This document shows, piece by piece, positions 1-4,834 of a stretch of 5,231 nucleotides of DNA; position 1 is the stretch's first letter; each line of letters opens with the position of its first letter. A program made the position numbers and the translations under genes. Below the pieces are notes generated by a model, which made no database searches, was not told where the DNA came from, and saw only the letters and a program-made list of their open reading frames with translations. The stretch comes from an uncultured Leucobacter sp. (lineage in GTDB: Bacteria; Actinomycetota; Actinomycetes; Actinomycetales; Microbacteriaceae), in contig CALMSE010000047.1 of NCBI GenBank assembly GCA_937872275.1, positions 1 to 5,231 on the forward strand, in the 5' to 3' direction.

Positions 1-103
1 GGTCGGCCGGGTCGCGCGGGCCACCCGATCCGCCCGCGATCAGCGCGAGCCACTCCGCGGCCCGCGCCTCGGCCCGATCGGCCCAACCCCGGCGGTCGGT
101 CAT
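1..103 (-). CDS. Unidentified protein, N-terminal 34 codons only (runs off left edge)
   Basis: The reading frame opens with ATG whose first bases overlap the TGA of the upstream aminotransferase gene (ATGA, a 4-base overlap), the usual sign of translational coupling within one operon. The 34 visible residues begin MTDRRGWADRAEARAAEW and contain an amphipathic, Ala/Glu/Arg-rich stretch and then a Gly/Pro-rich turn (about residues 24-33). No signal peptide, membrane segment or recognisable motif is present in this piece. Codons have the strong G/C third-position bias of the neighbours, which supports real coding. The function cannot be named from so little. The coupling suggests it is made together with the aminotransferase, but this says nothing firm about its role. 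Confidence 0.6.
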   Translation of the reverse strand, partial: MTDRRGWADRAEARAAEWLALIAGGSGGPRDPAD

Positions 104-1170
104 GCCGCGGCTATCGGCTCGATCCCGGCGATCGCCTGCAGCAGGCGGTCGTTCATCTCGGGGCTGCCGATCGTGATGCGCAGCCCCTCCCCGACGAAGG
201 CCCGCGCGATCACGCCGCCCTCGCGCAGCGCCGCGTCGATCTCGGCCGCGCGCTCGCCGGCCCGCACCCACACGAAGTTGCCCTGAGAGTCGAGCACCGG
301 CCAGCCCGCCTCCCGCAGAGCCGCGGTGACCCGACCGCGCTCGGCGATCACCGCTCGCACGCGCTCGTCGAGCTCCTGCTGGGCGTCGAGCGAGGCGACC
401 GCCGCCGTCTGCGCGAGGGCGCTCACGCCGAAGGGCAGCGCGACGCGGCGCAGATTCGCCGCGACCTGCTCGTGCGCCACCGCGTAGCCGATCCGCAGCC
501 CCGCGAGGCCGTACGCCTTCGAGAAGGTGTGCAGCACCGCGACGTTGCCGTGGCGGCGGAAGAAGTCGAGCCCGTCGACCGCATCGGGGTCGTCGTTGAA
601 CTGGGTGTAGGCCTCGTCGACCACCACGAGCACGTCCCTCGGCACGACGGCGAGAAACTGCTCGAGCTCGTCGCGGCGGATCGCCGCGCCCGTCGGGTTG
701 TTCGGCGTGCAGAGCAGGATGAGCCGGGTGCGGTCGGTGACCGCCTCGGCCATGGCGGGCAGGTCGTGCCGCTCGTCGGCCGTGAGCGGCACCCGTACCG
801 CGGTGGCGCCGGCGATCTGCGCGAGGATCGGGTAGGCCTCGAAGGAGCGCCACGCGAAGATCACCTCGTCGCCCTCGCCGGCGCTCGCGTTCACGAGCTG
901 CGCGGCGACCTCGACGGAGCCGGCGCCCAGGGCGATCTCCTCGGGGCGCACGTCGAGATGCTCGGCGATGCGCTTCACGACCGCGGCCCCCGACATGTCG
1001 GGGTAGAGCTGGAAGCTCCCGAGCTGCTCGCGCACGGCCTGCGTGACCGAGTCGAGCGGCGGGTAGGGGTTCTCGTTCGACGAGAGCTTGATCGCGTTCG
1101 GCACCGACTTGCCCTGCACGTACGCGGGCAGGCGCTCGACGGCGGCGCGCTGCTTGACCGGCTGCGTCAC
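100..1170 (-). CDS. pat: PLP-dependent aminotransferase, HisC2/Pat type (histidinol-phosphate transaminase family; probable aromatic amino acid aminotransferase)
   Basis: A 356-residue class I/II fold-type I aminotransferase, full length for the HisC family (about 350-370). Such enzymes move an amino group between glutamate/2-oxoglutarate and either imidazole-acetol phosphate (HisC, histidine synthesis) or aromatic keto acids (Pat). Visible landmarks are SSNENPYPPL (30-39) near the N-terminus, GAGSVEVAAQL (82-92) for the cofactor-phosphate region, CTPNNPTG (154-161), VVDEAY with Asp185, which contacts the pyridine nitrogen, SKAYGLAGLRIGY with the Schiff-base Lys218, and a C-terminal GLRITIG with Arg331 for the substrate carboxylate. 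The segment GDEVIFAWRSFEAYP (100-114) is what I recall of the mycobacterial HisC2/Pat proteins, so the aromatic role is favoured, though many pipelines would label it hisC. An upstream in-frame ATG at 1209 was rejected: GTG at 1170 follows AGAGG by 7 bases, matches family N-termini, and avoids starting inside a hairpin. The next gene overlaps its stop codon. Confidence 0.93.
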   Translation of the reverse strand: MTQPVKQRAAVERLPAYVQGKSVPNAIKLSSNENPYPPLDSVTQAVREQLGSFQLYPDMSGAAVVKRIAEHLDVRPEEIALGAGSVEVAAQLVNASAGEGDEVIFAWRSFEAYPILAQIAGATAVRVPLTADERHDLPAMAEAVTDRTRLILLCTPNNPTGAAIRRDELEQFLAVVPRDVLVVVDEAYTQFNDDPDAVDGLDFFRRHGNVAVLHTFSKAYGLAGLRIGYAVAHEQVAANLRRVALPFGVSALAQTAAVASLDAQQELDERVRAVIAERGRVTAALREAGWPVLDSQGNFVWVRAGERAAEIDAALREGGVIARAFVGEGLRITIGSPEMNDRLLQAIAGIEPIAAA

Positions 1171-1179
1171 GCCGCCACC

Positions 1180-1186
1180 TCTCGCT
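1180..1186 (-). promoter_or_regulatory. Ribosome binding site that fixes the pat start
   Basis: On the leftward strand the bases before the GTG start read GAGAGGTGGCGGC. The AGAGG core lies about 7 bases ahead of GTG at 1170. The alternative ATG at 1209 has no comparable purine tract and lies in the arm of an inverted repeat, so the site decides for the shorter 356-residue product. Confidence 0.6.
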
Positions 1187-1197
1187 TCTCTCCGCAG

Positions 1198-1264
1198 GCG
1201 CCGCTGCACCGGGAGCAGAGCATCGCTCTGCGAAGCAGCGGCGCGGGCGGCACCGCGGCGCTGC
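1198..1264 (+). repeat. Structured intergenic repeat (element A): nested hairpin with three related arms
   Basis: Left arm gcgccgctgc (1198-1207) is perfectly inverted at 1235-1244 (10 bp). Between them lies a second perfect stem, gcagagc/gctctgc (1215-1221 and 1225-1231), with loop atc. The unpaired bases are asymmetric: 7 nt on the left (1208-1214) and 3 nt on the right (1232-1234). A third arm at 1255-1264 repeats the left arm with 9 of 10 identities, so the middle arm could pair either way. The element lies in the gap between the PEBP gene and pat, both read leftward. On that strand no T-run follows, so it is not a classical intrinsic terminator. The same geometry recurs inside trhO at 3612-3682. 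It may be a dispersed palindromic repeat, an mRNA stability or attenuation structure, or, less likely in such GC-rich DNA, a coincidence. Confidence 0.6.
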
Positions 1265-1284
1265 GGCGCGCCGTGCGTGCCGCC
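1246..1284 (-). terminator. Possible hairpin directly after the PEBP gene stop (no T-run)
   Basis: Perfect 8-bp inverted repeat ggcggcac (1246-1253) and gtgccgcc (1277-1284), one base beyond the PEBP stop codon on its transcript. The 23-nt loop holds a self-complementary cggcgcgccg (1264-1273). No T tract follows on the leftward strand, so termination is only a guess. Actinobacteria often have such U-less hairpins after genes. It shares bases with the third arm of the neighbouring nested hairpin, so the two folds would compete. Confidence 0.3.
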
Positions 1285-1285
1285 A

Positions 1286-1843
1286 TCACGCCGCGCCGCC
1301 GAACTCGCCGGTGGCGACGAGGATGCCCCGGGCGAGCACCGCGTCCCGCATGAGGAAGCCGAGGACCGCCGGGGTCAGCTGCGGGTCGATGTCGATGCGG
1401 TCGACGCTCAGCGCGTGCACGACGAACCAGTAGTGGTGCACCCCCGTGCCCTCGGGCGGACCCGCCCCGATGAACTCGGCGGACCGCACCTCGTTCGGCA
1501 TGGTGACGGCGCCCTCGGGCAGCAGGCCCGCCGCCGGGTCGCCGGCGCCCGCCTCGAGGCTCGTCACACCGGCCGGGATGTTCGCGACGGCCCAGTGCCA
1601 GAAGCCCGAGCCGGTCGGGGCGTCGGGGTCGAAGCAGGTGACGACGAAGCTGCGCGTCTCGGCGGGGAACCCCGACCAGCTCAGCTGGGGCGAGCGGTTG
1701 CCCCCGCCGGAGGGGCCGTCGTAGACTTCGGCGGGCAGCGGCTCGCCGTCCTGGATGTCGGCGCTCGACACCTCGAAACCGGGCACCTGGCGCATCCCGG
1801 CGTAGGGATCGATCGCGCCGTGCGCGGGATTCGACTGCGTCAT
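1286..1843 (-). CDS. YbhB/YbcL-family Raf kinase inhibitor-like protein (PEBP fold)
   Basis: A 185-residue protein of the phosphatidylethanolamine-binding protein family, close to the usual bacterial length of 150-190. The hallmarks are in order: SPQLSWSGFP (51-60), the ligand-pocket motif FDPDAPTGSGFWHWAVANIP (71-90) and HHYWFVVHAL (136-145). The conserved Asp-Pro-Asp-Ala-Pro and the following His form the anion-binding pocket known from family structures. There is no signal peptide or lipobox, so it is probably cytoplasmic. The bacterial members have no settled biochemical role; a small-ligand or phosphate-group binding protein is the most that should be said. The ATG start at 1843 is preceded by GGAG five bases upstream. 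It is divergent from the GntR-family regulator gene, sharing a 126-bp control region, and is followed by the structured gap before pat. It may be transcribed with pat, but the hairpins between them make that uncertain. Confidence 0.92.
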   Translation of the reverse strand: MTQSNPAHGAIDPYAGMRQVPGFEVSSADIQDGEPLPAEVYDGPSGGGNRSPQLSWSGFPAETRSFVVTCFDPDAPTGSGFWHWAVANIPAGVTSLEAGAGDPAAGLLPEGAVTMPNEVRSAEFIGAGPPEGTGVHHYWFVVHALSVDRIDIDPQLTPAVLGFLMRDAVLARGILVATGEFGGAA

Positions 1844-1864
1844 CGCTGCTCCGTTCCTCGTCGT

Positions 1865-1874
1865 GCGGTACCGC
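1865..1874. promoter_or_regulatory. 10-bp perfect palindrome, candidate operator
   Basis: gcggtaccgc is its own reverse complement and lies about 20 bases ahead of the PEBP start, next to that gene's possible -10 box. GntR-family regulators of the FadR type commonly bind short palindromes built on GT...AC half sites. The GGTACC core fits that loosely with zero spacing. The assignment rests on position and symmetry only. Confidence 0.3.
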
Positions 1875-1875
1875 C

Positions 1876-1881
1876 AGCCTA
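1876..1881 (-). promoter_or_regulatory. Possible -10 box for the PEBP gene
   Basis: On the leftward strand the hexamer is TAGGCT, matching the loose actinobacterial TAnnnT pattern. Transcription would begin near 1869 and leave a leader of about 25 bases. No convincing -35 element is found 16-18 bases upstream (TCCCCG at that spacing), so the call is weak. Confidence 0.22.
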
Positions 1882-1921
1882 GCGGCAGGCCGGGCGGCCG
1901 GGGAGCCCGATGCGCACTGGG

Positions 1922-1927
1922 TATACT
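1922..1927 (+). promoter_or_regulatory. -10 box for the gntR-trhO unit, overlapping a GTATAC palindrome
   Basis: tatact is the most AT-rich hexamer of this GC-rich control region and a good match to the vegetative -10 consensus. Transcription would start near 1934, giving a leader of about 36 bases. No clear -35 is visible at the proper spacing, which suggests a weak or activator-dependent promoter. The box overlaps gtatac (1921-1926), with partly symmetric flanks (ct...ag at 1917-1918 and 1929-1930). That is a GT-N2-AC site in the style of GntR-family operators. A regulator bound there would block the polymerase, so autorepression is a reasonable inference. Confidence 0.5.
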
Positions 1928-1941
1928 GAGCGGCAGAAGAC

Positions 1942-1957
1942 ACGAGGCGACGAGGCG
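1942..1957 (+). repeat. Tandem 8-bp repeat (two copies) in the gntR leader
   Basis: acgaggcg occurs twice back to back and runs directly into the GGAGGG ribosome binding site at 1957-1962. A third, decayed copy (gtgaggcg, 1962-1969) touches the start codon. The array could reflect slippage that built purine-rich ribosome-loading sequence. No function is established. Confidence 0.5.
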
Positions 1958-1969
1958 GAGGGTGAGGCG

Positions 1970-2755
1970 ATGGTCACGAACACCACGGGATCGGAGCGGG
2001 CCCGATCCACGCTCGCCTATCTGCGCCGCCACATCACCTCGGGCACCTGGCCGGTCGGCAGCCGCATCCCCATCGAGCCCGAACTGGCCGAGCAGATCGG
2101 CGTCGGGCGATCCACCGTGCGCGAGGCGGTGCGCTCGCTCGCCAGCATCGGCATGCTCGAGACGCTGCCGGGCCGCGGCACCTTCGTGCGCTCCTCGGCG
2201 CCGACGAGCACGCTGCTCAACGAGTTCCTCAGCGACTTCACCCTCGAGGAGATCCTGAGCTACCGCCGGGCGCTCGAGATGGAGGCCGCCCAGCAGGCCT
2301 CGATGCACCGCACCGATGAGGATCTCGAGGCCCTCGAACGCGCCATCGTCGAGGAGAAGGGCTGCACGCGCTGCCCGGTGCTCATGCACGGGGGCGAGGC
2401 GTCGGCCTTCGAGAGTCGCTTCCACATGCTGCTCTTCGACGCCGCGAAGAACCGCCTGCTCGCGGCGCTCTACGCCGGCACGAACGACCAGCTGCGCACC
2501 CCGGCGCATCGGGGGCGCCTCGCGAACGTGGCCACCGCGAGCGAGATGGAGCGCGACCACGCGCGACTGCTCGACGCGATCCGCCGCCGGGACTTCATCG
2601 ACTCGGTGCACGCGATGGCCGATCACGTCGACCACGACGTCGTCATCGTCACCGACAACCACGAGGTGGTGCCGCCGCTCACCCGCACGCCCGAGCAGCA
2701 GCAGCGGATCGACCTGGCTCGCGAGGCGGTCGACCTGCGCACCGGGGCGATCTGA
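1970..2755 (+). CDS. GntR-family transcriptional regulator, FadR subfamily (FCD domain)
   Basis: A 261-residue DNA-binding repressor or activator. The N-terminal winged helix-turn-helix spans about residues 12-75, with the family signature IPIEPELAEQIGVGRSTVREA (33-53) and wing LETLPGRGTFV (63-73). An all-helical FCD effector domain follows (about 95-225). His152 (in SRFHMLL), His197 (in ERDHARLLDAI) and His219 (in ADHVDH) sit at the spacing of the metal-binding histidines known in FCD proteins. The fourth ligand, normally Asp four residues before the first His, is Glu148 here. An unusual CTRC pair (Cys132, Cys135) with His140 lies just before the metal site. Start: ATG at 1970 follows GGAGGG by 7 bases; an in-frame ATG at 1910 lies upstream of the -10 box and is rejected. 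The effector is unknown; organic acids are usual for the family. The stop is 3 bases before trhO, so the two are co-transcribed. It probably regulates itself and perhaps the divergent PEBP gene. Confidence 0.93.
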   Translation: MVTNTTGSERARSTLAYLRRHITSGTWPVGSRIPIEPELAEQIGVGRSTVREAVRSLASIGMLETLPGRGTFVRSSAPTSTLLNEFLSDFTLEEILSYRRALEMEAAQQASMHRTDEDLEALERAIVEEKGCTRCPVLMHGGEASAFESRFHMLLFDAAKNRLLAALYAGTNDQLRTPAHRGRLANVATASEMERDHARLLDAIRRRDFIDSVHAMADHVDHDVVIVTDNHEVVPPLTRTPEQQQRIDLAREAVDLRTGAI

Positions 2756-2758
2756 GGC

Positions 2759-3754
2759 GTGCCGCAGCCGAAGATCCTGCTCTACTACGTCTTCGCGCCC
2801 GTCGCGGACCCCGACGCGGTGCGGCTGTGGCAGCACGGGCTCTGCGAGTCGCTCGGCCTGCGCGGCCGCATCATCGTCTCGCGGCACGGCATCAACGGCA
2901 CGGTCGGCGGCGAGCTGGACGCCTGCAAGCGCTACCTGCGGCGCACCCGCGAGTACGCGCCCTTCGCCGGGCTCGAGCCGAAGTGGAGCGACGGCACGGG
3001 CTTCGAGGCGGATCGGCCCGAGGCGCTGCACGGCCTCGACCGGCGTGCGCCGTGGCGGCGGATCGCGGACTTCCCGAAGCTCAGCGTGAGGGTCCGCGAT
3101 GAGCTCGTGGCCTTCGGCATCCCCGAGGAGACCGAGGTCGACGCCGACGGCGTGATCGGCGGCGGGGAGCGCCTGACGCCTCGGGGCGTGAACGAGTTGG
3201 TCGCCGAGCGGGGCGACGACGTGGTCTTCTTCGACGGCCGCAACGCCTGGGAGGCCGAGATCGGCCGCTTCCGCGGCGCGATCGTGCCCGAGGTGCGCAC
3301 GACGCACGATTTCATCGAACGCATCGAGAACGGCGACTTCGACGGGATCAAGGACCGACCGGTCGTGACCTACTGCACGGGCGGCGTCCGCTGCGAGATC
3401 CTCTCGGCCGCCATGCGGCGGCGCGGTTTCGCCGAGGTCTACCAGCTCGACGGCGGCATCGTGCGCTACGGCGAGGCCTTCGGCAACGACGGGCTGTGGG
3501 AGGGCTCCCTCGCGGTGTTCGACGGCCGCGAGTCGGTCGACTTCGCGCCGGGCGCGGCCGTGGTGGGACGCTGCGCGATCTGCGGGGCCCCGTCGTCCCG
3601 GCTCGCGAATTGCGCGGGATCCTCGGGGGCGGACGCGGAGCGTCCGGCCGGATCCCGCGCCGCGGCCACAGCCGCGGGATCCTCGTGCCGCGCCCGACTG
3701 GTCGTGTGCGAGGCGCATCGGGACGCCCGGTGCGAGGCGCACTCGCGCGCGTGA
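2759..3754 (+). CDS. trhO: Oxygen-dependent tRNA uridine(34) hydroxylase TrhO (rhodanese-domain protein, YceA/UPF0176 family) with a 20-codon insertion
   Basis: TrhO uses O2 to hydroxylate U34 in the anticodon of certain tRNAs (ho5U), a cytoplasmic wobble modification known from E. coli YceA. The 331-residue protein has the family N-terminal domain with [17 protein letters not shown] (37-53), a rhodanese domain (about 150-255) with active-site loop YCTGGVRCE (catalytic Cys206), and a Cys/His-rich tail: CAIC (272-275), NC (Cys285), Cys310, Cys317, His320, Cys325 and His328, probably binding zinc. The GTG start is 3 bases after the gntR stop. GAGG is too close to serve, and GGGG lies 11 bases ahead, so translation probably depends on coupling; GTG is chosen because [11 protein letters not shown] matches family N-termini. 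Oddity: between Cys285 and Cys310 the tail holds 20 extra residues, flanked by AGSS on both sides. Removing them restores NCAGSSC, the Cys-x4-Cys spacing I recall for the family. It overlaps no gene but converges on the oxidoreductase. Confidence 0.92.
   Translation: MPQPKILLYYVFAPVADPDAVRLWQHGLCESLGLRGRIIVSRHGINGTVGGELDACKRYLRRTREYAPFAGLEPKWSDGTGFEADRPEALHGLDRRAPWRRIADFPKLSVRVRDELVAFGIPEETEVDADGVIGGGERLTPRGVNELVAERGDDVVFFDGRNAWEAEIGRFRGAIVPEVRTTHDFIERIENGDFDGIKDRPVVTYCTGGVRCEILSAAMRRRGFAEVYQLDGGIVRYGEAFGNDGLWEGSLAVFDGRESVDFAPGAAVVGRCAICGAPSSRLANCAGSSGADAERPAGSRAAATAAGSSCRARLVVCEAHRDARCEAHSRA
3612..3685 (+). repeat. In-frame structured insertion in trhO (element B): 13-bp direct repeat 60 bp apart, with an internal inverted arm and nested hairpin
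   Basis: cgcgggatcctcg occurs exactly at 3613-3625 and at 3673-3685, offset by 60 bp, so the insertion keeps frame. Between them ggatcccgcgc (3650-3660) is the perfect inverse of 3612-3622 (11 bp). Inside that stem is a second perfect stem, cggacgc/gcgtccg (3630-3636 and 3640-3646), with loop gga. Unpaired bases are 7 nt on the left and 3 nt on the right, exactly the asymmetry of the element upstream of pat. The middle arm can instead pair with the second direct copy (3650-3659 with 3673-3682), so two folds exclude each other. The encoded stretch is low-complexity Ala/Gly/Ser/Arg (residues 287-306), a likely flexible loop between zinc-knuckle cysteines. The terminal direct repeat could be a target-site duplication or the element's own third arm. 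Confidence 0.75.
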
Positions 3755-3761
3755 GCGCGCG
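3744..3761. terminator. GC hairpin with GTGA loop between convergent genes, possible bidirectional terminator
   Basis: cgcgcgc (3744-3750) and gcgcgcg (3755-3761) form a perfect 7-bp stem around gtga, whose last three bases are the trhO stop codon. In the trhO transcript the loop is GUGA, a stable GNRA tetraloop. The right arm ends one base before the stop of the facing oxidoreductase, so the hairpin serves both 3' ends. No T-run follows on either strand, so it may stop transcription weakly or protect 3' ends. Confidence 0.4.
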
Positions 3762-4802
3762 TCAGGCCCACGCGTCGATGAGCACCCGCCCCACGACTCC
3801 CCCGTGCTCGAGCGCGGCGTGGGCCGAGGCGGTGTCCGCGAGCGCGAACCGGGTGAGCGGGAGGCCGGCCCACTCGCCCACCTCGAGCGCGCCGTCGGCG
3901 AGCGCCGCGTAGAGCCCGTCGGCGATGTCGACGAGCTCGGCGGGCGGCACCGTGTACAGCAGCGCGAAGCGGATGGTGGTGCTCAGCGCCATGTGCCTGC
4001 CGATGTCGAGCGAGAGCGTCGGGCCGCCGTCGGTGGAGTAGATGACGACGGTGCCGTGCGGCGCGAGCACGGCGAGATCGAGTTCGGCGTTCGTCGACGG
4101 CGCGACCTCGACGATGAGGTTCACGCCGTGCGGCGCGAGCTCGCGGATCGCCGTCGCGGCGTGCTGTTCGCGATAGTTCACGACGTGGTGCGCGCCCGCG
4201 GCGGTGGCGAGGGCCGCCTTCGCCGGCGAGCTGATCGTCGCGATCACCTCGGCCCCCGCCCAGCGGGCGAGCTGGATGGCCGCGTGCCCGACCACGCCCG
4301 CGCCCCCGGCGACGAGCACGGTCGTGCCGTCGAGCGCCCCCGGGTGCAGGGATCGCGGTCCGTCGGGCGGCAGCGTGAGCGCCCGGTAGGCGGTCATCGC
4401 CGGCACGCCGAGCGTCGCTCCCACGTCGAAGCTCGCCGCCTCGGGCAGCAGCGCGACCCGCTGCTCGGGCACCACCGTGAACTGCTGCGCGGTGCCGGTG
4501 GGCCGGCCCGCGGCGGCCAGGTGGATCCACACCCGGTCGCCTGGCCCCACCCGGGTCACGCCCTCGCCCACGGCGTCGACCGTTCCCGCGCCGTCCTGGT
4601 TCGGCACGGTCTCGGCGAAGCCCTCGGCCCTGAGCACCGAGCGCCCGCTGCGGTTCTTCCAATCGGTGGGGTTGACGCCCGAGACCGCGACCCGCACGCG
4701 CACCTCCCCCGGGCCGGGCTCGGGCACCGGGCGCTCGACCAGCCGCAGCACCTCGGGCCCGCCGAGCTCGGAGTGGACGACCGCCCGCATCGTCTCCGCC
4801 AT
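3762..4802 (-). CDS. NADPH-dependent quinone oxidoreductase-like protein, zinc-free MDR superfamily
   Basis: A 346-residue medium-chain dehydrogenase/reductase. The N-terminal GroES-like catalytic domain (about 5-130) shows GPEVLRLVERPVPEPGPGEV (15-34), VSGVNPTDWKNRSG (40-53) and PNQDGAGTVDAVGEGV (67-82). The Rossmann domain (about 155-290) has VLVAGGAGVVGHAAIQLAR (162-180) with an AxxGxxG-like nucleotide loop. The zinc ligands of alcohol dehydrogenases are absent and there is no cysteine at all, which places it with quinone oxidoreductases or zeta-crystallin relatives that use NADPH to reduce quinones or enones. The actual substrate is unknown. The start at 4802 follows GGGAGAGGGG by 6 bases; a second in-frame ATG at 4790 is possible but has no better site. 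It lies 32 bp downstream of ppgK on the same strand, so co-transcription is likely, and it ends tail to tail with trhO. Cytoplasmic; no signal or membrane segment. Confidence 0.9.
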   Translation of the reverse strand: MAETMRAVVHSELGGPEVLRLVERPVPEPGPGEVRVRVAVSGVNPTDWKNRSGRSVLRAEGFAETVPNQDGAGTVDAVGEGVTRVGPGDRVWIHLAAAGRPTGTAQQFTVVPEQRVALLPEAASFDVGATLGVPAMTAYRALTLPPDGPRSLHPGALDGTTVLVAGGAGVVGHAAIQLARWAGAEVIATISSPAKAALATAAGAHHVVNYREQHAATAIRELAPHGVNLIVEVAPSTNAELDLAVLAPHGTVVIYSTDGGPTLSLDIGRHMALSTTIRFALLYTVPPAELVDIADGLYAALADGALEVGEWAGLPLTRFALADTASAHAALEHGGVVGRVLIDAWA

Positions 4803-4834
4803 TCCGTTCCCCTCTCCCGCGTCTCTCTCGACGC

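Noticed and set aside
1171..1209. Earlier in-frame ATG giving the aminotransferase 13 more residues
   Set aside because: The start would sit in a hairpin arm, the added residues are Arg/Gly-rich and non-conserved, and GTG at 1170 has a good ribosome site.
1198..1264. CRISPR-type repeat or tRNA-like fold in the pat leader
   Set aside because: There is no regular repeat-spacer series, no acceptor/anticodon/T-arm arrangement and no TTCGA-type T-loop.
472..1353. 293-codon rightward frame antisense to the aminotransferase
   Set aside because: Composition is typical of a reversed GC-rich gene, with no motif. The aminotransferase on the other strand has all catalytic residues.
1910..1969. Earlier in-frame ATG for the GntR-family regulator
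   Set aside because: It lies upstream of the TATACT box, has no ribosome site, and adds 20 residues unlike the family, whereas ATG at 1970 has GGAGGG at ideal spacing.
3613..3685. Simple tandem duplication as the explanation of the 60-bp spaced repeat in trhO
   Set aside because: Only 13 bp are repeated; the other 47 bp of the unit do not recur next to it, and an inverted arm lies between the copies.
1286..3742. Open leftward frame of 818 codons running antisense through trhO and gntR into the PEBP gene
   Set aside because: Stop codons are rare on all frames at this GC content. Both strands' true genes (GntR, TrhO) have clear family motifs, and the PEBP gene has its own ATG with a ribosome site at 1843. 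The upstream part has no recognisable domain.
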